Shown piece by piece: positions 42,481 through 50,874 of a stretch of 64,000 bases of DNA. Origin of the DNA: Terriglobia bacterium (lineage in GTDB: Bacteria > Acidobacteriota > Terriglobia > Bryobacterales > Bryobacteraceae); assembly GCA_025350105.1 (NCBI GenBank), contig JANXYJ010000181.1, forward strand, positions 16,819 through 80,818, written 5' to 3'. The notes beneath the pieces are model-generated. The model was not told the origin of the DNA. It was given only the letters and a program-made list of their open reading frames with translations, and did not search any database. Every line of letters starts with the position of its first letter. Positions within the stretch are counted from its first letter, which is position 1. The position numbers and the translations under genes are program-made.

Positions 42481-43398
42481 TTAAAACTTCGTAAACTGCC
42501 GGAACTCTTCAAACCGCGCATCGATCTCAGCCCGGGTGAGCGTACGAAAACGTTCGACGCCAAATTTTTCGCAGCAGAAACTGCCCATCACGCTGCCGTA
42601 AATCACCGCGCGGCTCAGCATGCCCCGGCTGATGTGGTCGCCTTCCAGATCGAAGCCGTGTTCAGCCAGGTAGCCGATGAAGCCGCCCGCGAAGCAATCG
42701 CCGGCGCCGGTAGGATCGAAAACATTTTCCAGCAAATAGCCGGGTACGACGAAATAGGAATCCTTGCGGAACAGCATGGCTCCGTACTCGCCGCGTTTGA
42801 TGATGACGGTGTGCGGACCCATGGCCAGAATCTTGGCCGCGGCCTTCTTTAGATTGGTTTCGCCCGATAGCATGCGTGCTTCGCCGTCGTTAATCAGTAG
42901 GAAATCCCAGGTTTTAATGGTTTCGAGAAGCTCCGCGCGAAAATCGCTGATCCAGAAATTCATGGTATCGCCGCCGCCCAGCCGCAGGTGTTTCATCTGC
43001 TGGTGAACCATGCGCTGCAGGCTGGGTTGAATATTTCCCAACAGCAAATAGCGGGCGTTCTGATAGCTTTCCGGCAGCTTGGGTTTGAAATCGGCGAAGA
43101 CGTTCAGATCGGTCTGCAAGGTGGTCCGATCGTTCATGTCGTCGGAGTACTTTCCTGCCCAGAAAAAAGTTTTACCCGGAACGCGTTCCAATCCTTCCAG
43201 ATCGATGCCGCGGCTGGCCAGCAAATCCGCGTCTTCCTGGGCGAAATCATCGCCCACGACGGCTACAATGCGAGTCTGCGTAAAGTAGCTGGAAGCCAGG
43301 GATATATAGGTAGCGGCGCCACCCAGCATGCGATCCACTTTTCCATGAGGAGTTTCTACACCGTCATAGGCGACGGATCCAACGACAACAAGTGACAT
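42481..43398 (-). CDS. PfkB family carbohydrate/nucleoside kinase
   Basis: A 305-residue ribokinase-fold kinase. It starts with 'LVVVGSVAYDGVETPHG', has the substrate glycines 'MLGGAATYISLAS' and ends the catalytic core with the PfkB signature 'DPTGAGDCFAGGFIGYL', whose Asp234 is the catalytic base. It phosphorylates a sugar or nucleoside with ATP; the sequence resembles adenosine-kinase-like PfkB proteins of acidobacteria and deltaproteobacteria, but the substrate cannot be fixed. No sugar-use genes are adjacent. Confidence 0.87.
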   Translation of the reverse strand: MSLVVVGSVAYDGVETPHGKVDRMLGGAATYISLASSYFTQTRIVAVVGDDFAQEDADLLASRGIDLEGLERVPGKTFFWAGKYSDDMNDRTTLQTDLNVFADFKPKLPESYQNARYLLLGNIQPSLQRMVHQQMKHLRLGGGDTMNFWISDFRAELLETIKTWDFLLINDGEARMLSGETNLKKAAAKILAMGPHTVIIKRGEYGAMLFRKDSYFVVPGYLLENVFDPTGAGDCFAGGFIGYLAEHGFDLEGDHISRGMLSRAVIYGSVMGSFCCEKFGVERFRTLTRAEIDARFEEFRQFTKF

Positions 43399-43410
43399 CT
43401 TTTTATTGTA

Positions 43411-44310
43411 CTAATTCCCGCCTGGCGCACCGCAGTTGCGTTTGCACCTGGCCGGAATGACGAACTTGTCTTTGATCTTGTCGCGGAATTCGGGATACAT
43501 GGTTTCCGCACCGCCCAGGGACGCTTCACGCGGGATGTTGTAGAGCTTGGCCATCTCATCAATGAACGGATTCTTGCCCGGGAGATAATGTGGCACTTTG
43601 CCGCTCTCCACGCCTTCGTCACCGGGAATGCAGGGCGGGCCTGCGGTGGCCACTGGTGCCGGAGTCGATAGATACGACCGCGTCAAGATATACGGCTCCG
43701 TCAAATATGTCGGATCCTCCATCACCAGCGTCAAAGTCAGCATGTCTCCGTGGCGAAGGAAGGTGGTGGTGATGCTGGCCTGATCGCTGCTGGCGGCGCC
43801 GTTGCGGCGGATGTAGCCGGTTTTGATGTGCGTGGTGTAGGCCGTCAGCACGTCGCCATTCCATGTCCCGGTGGTGAAACCGGTTTGATCGTGCGGCGCG
43901 TTTTCAGAGGGATGGGGACGGCCGTCCATCCAGATGGTCATGGGCGCGCGCGTTTCCCATCCGCCCAGCACCCATGCAATGGTTTTGCCGGTGAGCGGAT
44001 CGGCCTCATTCCAAATTTTCAAACTGAATGGCCCGGCCGCGATGTGCCACTGGGTTTGGAACCAGCAGATGCGTTCTGGCATGGAGATCGTCGACTGCGA
44101 AAAACTCAATGCCTTGGCACGGCCCGCGTCATTGAATGGCAGCCCTGCCCAATCGTCCGGATTGGGACCCGCGCCGCGCTCCATGGCATCTTCGTGATTC
44201 TTGGCGGTCCAGGAGCCAGAGAGATCGATCTCCGCCAGAGCGGGCTGGGTGATGAACGATGCCACACAAACCACAACTGCAAACGTGAAGAATAAACTAT
44301 GCCATCTCAT
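43411..44310 (-). CDS. Secreted acidobacterial protein of unknown function (paralogue 2 of 3)
   Basis: A 299-residue exported protein with signal peptide 'FAVVVCVASFITQPALA'. It repeats the layout of the protein at 25787-26635: 'DLSGSWTAKNHEDAMERGAG' at the start, 'APMTIWMDGRPHPSENAPHD', 'GYIRRNGAASSDQASITTTF', 'RHGDMLTLTLVMEDPTYLTE', and a C-terminal 'LPGKNPFIDEMAKLYNIPRE'. No catalytic motif is recognisable. It follows the shorter paralogue by 12 bp, so two family members are co-transcribed here. Confidence 0.75.
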   Translation of the reverse strand: MRWHSLFFTFAVVVCVASFITQPALAEIDLSGSWTAKNHEDAMERGAGPNPDDWAGLPFNDAGRAKALSFSQSTISMPERICWFQTQWHIAAGPFSLKIWNEADPLTGKTIAWVLGGWETRAPMTIWMDGRPHPSENAPHDQTGFTTGTWNGDVLTAYTTHIKTGYIRRNGAASSDQASITTTFLRHGDMLTLTLVMEDPTYLTEPYILTRSYLSTPAPVATAGPPCIPGDEGVESGKVPHYLPGKNPFIDEMAKLYNIPREASLGGAETMYPEFRDKIKDKFVIPARCKRNCGAPGGN

Positions 44311-44322
44311 TTTTCTTGACCT

Positions 44323-45087
44323 CTACCATTTTGCCGTGCACGCCGTTGGATTCCAGCCAGCATTGTCGGCCTGCTTCTTGAAGTGCGAACTGACGATCAT
44401 GGGCTCGCGCAAATACATTGGATCGGTGATGACGATGGTGACCACCAGCAGGGTATCGCCGTTGCGCTCCTTTACGAGATCGTAGTATTCAGCGAGCGTT
44501 GTGTTTTCGCTATAGGGCACGCCGTTTTTGCGCAGGAAGCCAGCCTTCAAATGCGACGTGTTCACCTTTAGCGATCCACCAACCGCAGGCCCACCGCCGA
44601 AGCCACCGCCAGCGCGTTGGAACTCCCATTGGGCTGTGGAATCGCCTTGCAGCGTGTGCGCGCCGTCGGCCCCCTTGGCCTCTCCGAAGTGAAAAATCCG
44701 CGTTTGTTTGCCGGCGTCGGTTTCCAATTGCAGCGTCTGGTCGTCGGTCCAGGCGATGTGCAGGCGTTCGGGGAGGCGCAGAATCGCAGGGGCGCCGAAG
44801 GATTTGCAGGGATCGCCCGACGCAGCTTCTTTTTCGGGATCCCAGGCATCGGCGATTTTGCGCGCGGCCGCCGTCATGGGCACACCTTGGTAGTCGCCCG
44901 GCGCGGGCATCACCATGCGGTAGCGCCAATCCTCGGTGACGAGGGAGACCCAGTAGCCGGTGAGGTCAATGGGCGCGGCTGCTTTGGGAGTGGGCGGCGG
45001 ACCACCACGTCCACCGGGTCCACCACCGGGCGGTTGGGCGAAAACGGCGACGCCGATACTGAATGCCAACAGTAATTTTGGTGCCAT
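44323..45087 (-). CDS. Secreted acidobacterial protein of unknown function (paralogue 3 of 3, shorter)
   Basis: A 254-residue exported protein with signal peptide 'LLLAFSIGVAVFAQ' and a Gly/Pro-rich linker 'GGGPGGRGGPPPTPKAA'. It shares the family core in reduced form: 'DLTGYWVSLVTEDWRYRMVM', 'GFLRKNGVPYSENTTLAEYY', 'NGDTLLVVTIVITDPMYLRE'. It has lost the C-terminal segment of the longer paralogues. It lies 5 bp after the MBL-fold gene and 12 bp before paralogue 2, in one transcription unit. Confidence 0.74.
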   Translation of the reverse strand: MAPKLLLAFSIGVAVFAQPPGGGPGGRGGPPPTPKAAAPIDLTGYWVSLVTEDWRYRMVMPAPGDYQGVPMTAAARKIADAWDPEKEAASGDPCKSFGAPAILRLPERLHIAWTDDQTLQLETDAGKQTRIFHFGEAKGADGAHTLQGDSTAQWEFQRAGGGFGGGPAVGGSLKVNTSHLKAGFLRKNGVPYSENTTLAEYYDLVKERNGDTLLVVTIVITDPMYLREPMIVSSHFKKQADNAGWNPTACTAKW

Positions 45088-45092
45088 AGATT

Positions 45093-46088
45093 CTATTTCT
45101 TCAGGCTCTTGTAAATGGACTCAATGAACGCGCTGGTCACGCCTGGCAGTTTGCCGTACTGGGTTTCATAGGGCTTGGCTGGGGAAGCGGCTTTAATTTG
45201 ATCGAGTGTCATGCCGCGCTCGATCATATCGGCGACGACGTCGCGGACCGTCACCACCATGTCGCGATAGTCCACCACTTCCATCTGTTCACACAAACGC
45301 CCGTGTCCGGGAATGACGTAAGTGCCGGCACCTTTGTAGATGAACGGGATGGGCGCGATGGTCAGTTCAATCAATTTGTTCAGCGCGTCGATTTCGCCCT
45401 GAATGCTGCCGCCATTGGCCAGATCGATCACCGGAAAACGGGTTTTGTCCAGGATATCGCCAGCCACCACCACGTCGGAGCCGCGAAACATCACGAAACT
45501 ATCGGCGGCGCTGTGCGCATTGGGCTGATACAAAATCTCAATCCCCTCTTCGTTCATGCGGATGGATTTTCGTTTTTGATAAAACGCTTCGGTTGGCCAG
45601 GATTCCTGGGGAAACGCGGCGGTTTTGCCGGTGGAAGCGCTCATTCTTTGCAGGATGCTGACGTGCGCCAAAATCGAAGCCGCACCGCCGTTGGTCATCG
45701 CTTTGGCCATATCCGGGTTGCCCAGCACGTTGGTGAAAATGGTCTGCCCGGCCGCCGCCAGCTTGGCGTTGCCGCCCACGTGATCGGCGTCCGCGCCCGT
45801 GTTAACGATGTAGCGCACCGGCAAAGGCGTAAGTTTCTTCAGCGCGGCGATGACTTGATCGGACGCGCCTTCCTTACCCGCATCCACCAGCACCACGCCG
45901 TCGGAGCCAATCTGCACCGCAATGTTCCCGCCGGCGCCCGCGATCATGTAAAGGTTGGGTCGCACGCGAACCACGTCCAGATCCTCGGCGGCGCGCAGAA
46001 TTTGCGGCGTTTGCAGGATGATGGTAACCAGCGCCGCGGCCACGATTACCCTGGCGGAAAATCTGCACATTCCAAAATCTCGCTGCAC
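45093..46088 (-). CDS. Secreted MBL-fold protein with degenerate zinc motif
   Basis: A 331-residue exported protein of the metallo-beta-lactamase fold; the N-terminus 'VIVAAALVTIILQTPQILRA' is an export signal. Where active members read THxHxDHxGG, this protein has 'NTGADADHVGGN' (residues 96-107): both first histidines are replaced by Gly and Asp, while Asp102 and His103 remain. Later metal-site regions look intact ('QPNAHSAADS', 'VVVAGDILD', 'YVIPGHGRLCE'). It may bind one metal or none. GTG 46088 was taken as start because GAGGAG is seven bases upstream. It heads the unit with the two secreted paralogues. Confidence 0.8.
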   Translation of the reverse strand: MQRDFGMCRFSARVIVAAALVTIILQTPQILRAAEDLDVVRVRPNLYMIAGAGGNIAVQIGSDGVVLVDAGKEGASDQVIAALKKLTPLPVRYIVNTGADADHVGGNAKLAAAGQTIFTNVLGNPDMAKAMTNGGAASILAHVSILQRMSASTGKTAAFPQESWPTEAFYQKRKSIRMNEEGIEILYQPNAHSAADSFVMFRGSDVVVAGDILDKTRFPVIDLANGGSIQGEIDALNKLIELTIAPIPFIYKGAGTYVIPGHGRLCEQMEVVDYRDMVVTVRDVVADMIERGMTLDQIKAASPAKPYETQYGKLPGVTSAFIESIYKSLKK

Positions 46089-46310
46089 GGTTCCACTCCT
46101 CTCGGGGGCGCTGTTTCCGGCTGCAAACGGCAGGCCGCCCGATTTCCTTGCCGAGGATCATATTGGCAGGCGCGGGCCAACCGAGTCAAGTGGAAGAACG
46201 GGTTCTACTAAGTGGAACCGGCCGCTTTCGCCGTTGGCAGAAAGGGCGAAACGCCCAGCGGCCTGCCCGCGCCCGGTGCAAAAAAGCGACAATAGGAACG
46301 AGCTCCAAAC

Positions 46311-47114
46311 GTGAATCATTTGCGCTATTTGCTGGAGGAAGACCCGCCCCAGGGCAGATTGGACCACGCGGCCCTGGAATTGGCCTCCATCGATACGCCT
46401 GGCCTGGATCCGGCGCCTTTTCTGGATCAGTTGAATGCTATGGCCTCCGGGCTGGGCGACCGGATGCGCAATTTCAACGACGGGCGCGATTTTGTGGAAA
46501 CCGCGCAACGGTACTTATTCGGCGAGTTGGGTTTTCGCGGCAACCAGGAGGATTTCTTCGATCCTCGCAATAGCTGCCTGAATCAGGTACTGGAACGGCG
46601 GACGGGCATCCCCATCACGCTGTCGGTCCTTTATATGGAGATTGCCCGGCGGCTGCAGATGCCGGTGTACGGCATCAGTTTGCCGCGCCATTTCGTGATC
46701 CAGTTCGACGACGGCAACTATTCCACCTTTATCGACCCTTATAACGGCGGGAAGGCCATCACCGCACACGAGTGTTTTGCGCTGGCCGGGGCGGAGGTGG
46801 CCGATCCGGTTCTGCTGCGCCGCGCCTCCAAGAAAGACATCGTCATCCGGATGCTGCAGAATTTGCGCGGCGTCTACTTGCGGCGAAGCGATTGGGCGCG
46901 CACCGTGCAGACGCTGGATCTGTTGCTGGTGGGCGCGCCGGAGGTAGCTGGACTCTATAAGCAGCGTGGTTTGTTGCAGATCGAGCTGCGGCATATGCAG
47001 GCGGCGCGTACCGATTTAGAACGCTACCTGGCGCTGGAGCCTGACGCAGCCGATCGCGACGATGTCCGCAAGCAGATCCAGGCGATCCACGGGTGGCTGG
47101 GGCGGGTAAATTAA
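46311..47114 (+). CDS. SirB1-like transglutaminase-fold protein with TPR region
   Basis: A 267-residue protein of the SirB1/transglutaminase-like family. The first part has 'DPRNSCLNQVLERRTGIPIT' and 'ARRLQMPVYGISLPRHFVIQ', the second a TPR-like helical stretch 'RTVQTLDLLLVGAPEVAGLY' to 'AARTDLERYLALEPD'. The cysteine in 'NSCLNQV' stands near the position of the family's possible nucleophile. Function unknown; such proteins are common next to cell-envelope or rRNA-modification genes. GTG start at 46311, with 'aggaa' about 12 bases upstream. Confidence 0.82.
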   Translation: MNHLRYLLEEDPPQGRLDHAALELASIDTPGLDPAPFLDQLNAMASGLGDRMRNFNDGRDFVETAQRYLFGELGFRGNQEDFFDPRNSCLNQVLERRTGIPITLSVLYMEIARRLQMPVYGISLPRHFVIQFDDGNYSTFIDPYNGGKAITAHECFALAGAEVADPVLLRRASKKDIVIRMLQNLRGVYLRRSDWARTVQTLDLLLVGAPEVAGLYKQRGLLQIELRHMQAARTDLERYLALEPDAADRDDVRKQIQAIHGWLGRVN

Positions 47115-47250
47115 TGACGGCGAGAACCAGATTGAAACCTACGTCCCAATTCAGGACAAACTGAATCACAACTAAGGTGAATCGTAGACATATCTGTGGT
47201 GCGCAGTACTAACATGCCGCCGCATAAGGCCGATATACTCAATACAACGC

Positions 47251-47586
47251 ATGCGCGATCCTTCCTACGATCCTTATCTTCCCGACAGCGATGCCGTGCT
47301 GGCGCAGTTCAATCGCTTGATGACGGAGCTGATCCGCGGCAATCTGCACCGCAACACTTTTCGTCCTTGGGAGATTGAAGTGTTGCTGGACATTGAAGGC
47401 TGCTGCGTGCGGGAAAACAACCGCAAGGAAATTTTGCGGCGCTATCAAAAAGCTGTCCAGCGTCACATGGAAAAGGGCGCCCGGCTGCCGCTGAAGCTTT
47501 CGGAATATCTGGACGCGGTCCGCGCGAAACGGGCCAAGCTGGAAGCCAAAGGGCAAACCGAGCCGGAAACCGAGCAGGTAGCGTAG
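47251..47586 (+). CDS. Conserved hypothetical small protein
   Basis: A 111-residue soluble protein without a family I can name. It is rich in charged helices: 'LTPDSDAV'-like acidic start, 'FRPWEIEVLLDIEGCCVREN', 'RKEILRRYQKAVQRHMEKGA' and a Lys/Glu tail. The pattern suggests an all-helical regulatory or nucleic-acid-associated protein, seen in related soil bacteria, but no DNA-binding motif is clear. It begins with ATG at 47251 and ends 23 bp before the convergent PrpF gene. Confidence 0.68.
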   Translation: MRDPSYDPYLPDSDAVLAQFNRLMTELIRGNLHRNTFRPWEIEVLLDIEGCCVRENNRKEILRRYQKAVQRHMEKGARLPLKLSEYLDAVRAKRAKLEAKGQTEPETEQVA

Positions 47587-47609
47587 CCGTCGTTCACCAA
47601 AAACGCTGT

Positions 47610-48794
47610 CTACAAATACGCCAAGCCTTCCATAATCCGCCGCGCTGTGCGCGCAAACGAACCGCTGACAATCCTGACGCCGCCGTTTTCCTTCGCGATC
47701 ACCACGTCCGATTCCATCACTCCCGCCGGATGCCCAATGCGAATGGTGCCCTCATGTTTCGCGCACAATTCATGAACGATGGTTCCTGGAATCGCCGCCG
47801 CGGCGGAGGTGCAAACCGCCCCCGCGCCCATGTAGGACTTGTGCATCAACGTGGCCGACATCAACCGGACATTGATGTCAACGGCCTCCGCCGCCACGGG
47901 CTTGCCTTGACTGTCTTTATAGCTTACTGGCGCGGCGGCGTAGCCGATCTTGGGTGTGCCCGGCGATTTCTGCATGCCGTCGCGCCAATCGTCCACTAAA
48001 CCGCAAAGCGCTGCTGCACGCGAGCGGAGTTCCTCGATGGTCGCCTGGATTTCGCGATTGGCATCAAATTCGGCGGGTAGCTCTGTGCCCCGTAGTCCCA
48101 GTTCGCGGGCATCGCAAAATACGGTGAGATTTCCGGCATCGACGATGGAAATGTGGAACTTGCGCCCGTCAGCAAGGGTCACCTCATCGCGAGCATTGCC
48201 AGTCGGCAGAAGTTCTTCGGTGCCCGACCCAGATGGGTCTTTTTTGATACTAGATCCTGCCGGATCTTTCTTGATGCTGGACCCCGCTGGGTCTAGCCAA
48301 TGCAAATCAATGCGAGCCCCCGTACCCGGCACTCCGGGAATCGCGAAATCGCCTTCGCTCAGCGCATGGCCATCGCGGACCGGAACAACCGCAGTGACGT
48401 ACTTATTGGAATTGACGCTATAAATGCGGACGGTCGTAAAAGGCTCGACGGCCGCGATCATGCCTTGGTTGATGGCGAAAGGGCCCACCGCGCTGGACAT
48501 ATTGCCGCACACCGTATTCCAGGCGACCGAGGCGTCCTTCAAACTTACCTGGCCGAACGTCATTTGTACGTCCGCGTTGGGCACTGTGGCCGCTCCCACA
48601 ATCATCGCCTTCGAAGTCTGCGGCGTTGCCCCACCCAGGCCATCGATCTGCTTTAAATCCGGACTCCCGAAGATGCGCAGCAACACACGAGTGCGCCCCG
48701 CTTCGTCCGAGGGAAGATCGGACTCGCGAAACATAACGCCCTTGCTGGTGCCCCCGCGATAGATGGCGCAGCGGATGGAGTTTATGGTTGACAT
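47610..48794 (-). CDS. PrpF family isomerase/tautomerase (possible 4-oxalomesaconate tautomerase)
   Basis: A 394-residue PrpF-fold protein, similar in two halves to DapF. Marks: 'CAIYRGGTSKGVMFRESDLP' at the start, 'GLGGATPQTSKAMIV', 'VAWNTVCGNMSSAVGPFAI' and 'IRIGHPAGVMESDV'. Family members are aconitate isomerase PrpF (methylcitrate cycle) and GalD, the 4-oxalomesaconate tautomerase of gallate degradation. The gallate-dioxygenase-like gene in this window makes the GalD role attractive, but no prp or gal genes are adjacent. It carries an in-frame tandem repeat after 'HWLDPAGSS' (9-residue unit, two and a half copies), in a loop normally reading LDPAGS..TG.LLPTG. Confidence 0.85.
   Translation of the reverse strand: MSTINSIRCAIYRGGTSKGVMFRESDLPSDEAGRTRVLLRIFGSPDLKQIDGLGGATPQTSKAMIVGAATVPNADVQMTFGQVSLKDASVAWNTVCGNMSSAVGPFAINQGMIAAVEPFTTVRIYSVNSNKYVTAVVPVRDGHALSEGDFAIPGVPGTGARIDLHWLDPAGSSIKKDPAGSSIKKDPSGSGTEELLPTGNARDEVTLADGRKFHISIVDAGNLTVFCDARELGLRGTELPAEFDANREIQATIEELRSRAAALCGLVDDWRDGMQKSPGTPKIGYAAAPVSYKDSQGKPVAAEAVDINVRLMSATLMHKSYMGAGAVCTSAAAAIPGTIVHELCAKHEGTIRIGHPAGVMESDVVIAKENGGVRIVSGSFARTARRIMEGLAYL
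48226..48306. repeat. 27-bp in-frame tandem repeat with palindromes inside the prpF-like gene
   Basis: Three 14-bp palindromes (5-bp arms, 4-nt centre) start at 48226, 48253 and 48280, exactly 27 bp apart: gaccc/gggtc, gatcc/ggatc and gaccc/gggtc. The units encode 'DPAGSSIKK' repeats on the minus strand and keep frame. The last copy overlaps the native 'DPAGS' codons of the family, so the array probably arose by duplication of native sequence. Confidence 0.9.
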
Positions 48795-48872
48795 AGGCAG
48801 AAATCACTAGGGTAGCTGGTTTGCTGCGCGACTCTATCAACTCGCGCTCACTTGTTTCCAAAACTCCCCGGA

Positions 48873-50699
48873 TCAACGAGGATCAGCGGGCTTGGTTGCT
48901 TCACCCGCTGCTAAGTTTTTCAGCACCAGCGCCAGCAATCCATCGCTTGCATTGCCGCTACCACCGGAAACCAGCACGTCCGGCGTCAAGCGGATATTCT
49001 TCTCCGCCAAGGCTGTGAAGATTTGCAGCAGGCCGAAGTGGGAGCCCATGGCCTCCACGCCCAACCGGTAGGCATCGGCCTTCGCAGTACCGACGGCGCG
49101 AATGGCTTCGCCCTCGTTGCGGCCCTTGATGGCCACCACTTCGCCCTCCGCTTCGCCGATGCGGCGCTTGGCCAGGGCTTCTCCTTCGGCACGCCGGGCC
49201 ATGGCTTGCGATTCGCCATTGGCCTGTTCCACGAACGATTTGGCCCGCATCTCCGCCACGCGGACGTCCTGTTCGGAGTTCACCAGTTCTTTCTGTTTGT
49301 CGGCCAAAGCCTTTTGGCGCTCCAACTCCTGCCGCGTTTTTTGCGTTTGTTGCTCCGTGACGAAGGTCTTTTGTTGCTCTTCGGCAATTTTGCGCGCGGT
49401 CAGCGTGGCCATTAATTCCGGCGGCGGCGTGATGTCGCCAATCAAGGTGTCCACGGCCTGCACGTCGTATTCATGAATGGCGCGCGAGATGTGTTCGCGG
49501 GCCTCGGTTTGACGATCGGAGCGGCGCGAGAGGAAATCGAGCACAGTGTAGTTCTGCGCGCTGTTCCTAAAGTAGTTGCCGACGATGGGTTCCAGCACCT
49601 GGTTCACCAGGTTGCGGACGCTGCCCATCCGGGAAATCACCCACGGCGCTTTGGTCGCGCCAATGTTGATGATCTGCGAAACGTCCAGGTTGAACGTAAA
49701 GCCATCCTGCGATCGAACGGTGATGGTGGACAGTTTTTCGTCCAGCTTGTGGGCTTCGGTTCGCGCCGAAGCCCAGTTCAACACGATATTGGTGGTGGGC
49801 ACCAGTTCAATTTTCATGATGCGCGGATTCAGCGGGTGCTTGCCAGGGTACAGCGGCTCATCCCAAACGCCTTTGCCGCCGCGGCGCACGATGTTGCCGT
49901 GGGTGAATTCCGTGCCCGAGATATCGCGCGAATCGTCACCGACGAAACTGACCACCACCCCCACGCTGCCGATGGGCACTTCGAAAAGAGGATGTTCTTC
50001 TACTTCACAAAACCAGGGGTTAATGTTGTAGGACCCGGCCAGGATGATTTGCTCCTGCAACCCGCGGCAGCCGCCGTTGCGGATGAATTTTTCGGGATTC
50101 TGAAAATCCTCGTGGCCATCCACGGCTTTGGCGGCCATCTGTCCGGTGGGCATAGGCGCCCCGTCCAGCACCGTGATGATGCCCACTTTATCGGAATCGA
50201 TTTTAGTGATGGGTATATCGCGCTGCACTTGAAACAAAACCGGATTGATGCGATAGTACCCCGCGGTGAGCACAGCGCTTTGCCGGCCTTTTTGGCCGCC
50301 GCTGCGCATAAATTTTTCGCCGTCCTGAAAGTAGTCGCAGTCCACCACCGTGGAAAGCACGCGGTCCACGGGCATGGGCGCGCCGTCGTTGGCAATCACC
50401 AGGCCCAGGTGGCCCTGTTCGATTATGGTCATGGGGTATTTTTCGATTTTGTACTGGAACGACCAATAGCCGAAGTGCAAACCGGGCGCCAGCGTTTTGG
50501 CCTGGTAGCCGGCCTCCCCGTTCATCGCCACCACGCGGCCTTGCGGCAAGCTCTTGCCGCGGGCAAAGCGCTTTACCACCACTCCCACCTGGTTTTCGCG
50601 AATGCTGATAAAACTTCGTAGGATGGTTACCGCAATAATAAATGCCAGCGAACCGGCAATCCACAGCGATGGGCTACCGGCGAACGGGAACGGAAACAT
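48873..50699 (-). CDS. SPFH/band-7 (flotillin/YqiK-like) membrane protein
   Basis: About 608 residues. A single membrane helix ('LWIAGSLAFIIAVTILRSFI', residues 12-31) is followed by the band-7/SPFH region ('VGVVVKRFARGKSLPQGRVV', and again 'VGVVVSFVGDD'), and from about residue 430 by a long coiled coil rich in Glu/Gln/Lys ('EQQKTFVTEQQTQKTRQELE', 'AEGEALAKRRIGEAEGEV'). Such proteins build large membrane-associated rings and organise membrane microdomains or quality-control proteases. No NfeD partner is adjacent. ATG at 50699 was chosen because AAAGGAG lies six bases upstream. Confidence 0.85.
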   Translation of the reverse strand: MFPFPFAGSPSLWIAGSLAFIIAVTILRSFISIRENQVGVVVKRFARGKSLPQGRVVAMNGEAGYQAKTLAPGLHFGYWSFQYKIEKYPMTIIEQGHLGLVIANDGAPMPVDRVLSTVVDCDYFQDGEKFMRSGGQKGRQSAVLTAGYYRINPVLFQVQRDIPITKIDSDKVGIITVLDGAPMPTGQMAAKAVDGHEDFQNPEKFIRNGGCRGLQEQIILAGSYNINPWFCEVEEHPLFEVPIGSVGVVVSFVGDDSRDISGTEFTHGNIVRRGGKGVWDEPLYPGKHPLNPRIMKIELVPTTNIVLNWASARTEAHKLDEKLSTITVRSQDGFTFNLDVSQIINIGATKAPWVISRMGSVRNLVNQVLEPIVGNYFRNSAQNYTVLDFLSRRSDRQTEAREHISRAIHEYDVQAVDTLIGDITPPPELMATLTARKIAEEQQKTFVTEQQTQKTRQELERQKALADKQKELVNSEQDVRVAEMRAKSFVEQANGESQAMARRAEGEALAKRRIGEAEGEVVAIKGRNEGEAIRAVGTAKADAYRLGVEAMGSHFGLLQIFTALAEKNIRLTPDVLVSGGSGNASDGLLALVLKNLAAGEATKPADPR

Positions 50700-50874
50700 A
50701 CGGGCTCCTTTGGGGATCAAGAGTTGCAGGACCTATGTTATTAGAAACTCTTCAGACGCGTATTTTGATGATCGTGGAGGACCCTTGGGCTCAGGCGCAA
50801 AACACCTAGTTCCCTCCTCGTAGTGAATCGGTGCCCGGCCGCCGTTTTGCATTCCATTCGGGTATTCTGTTGGC

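Noticed and set aside
46089..46310. Possible structured RNA in the gene-free spacer
   Set aside because: Only small inverted repeats of 5-7 bp are visible, as expected for GC-rich DNA; no known riboswitch or RNA motif.
49473..50621. 382-codon plus-strand frame opposite the SPFH gene
   Set aside because: Antisense shadow of a long coding sequence; no recognisable domain.
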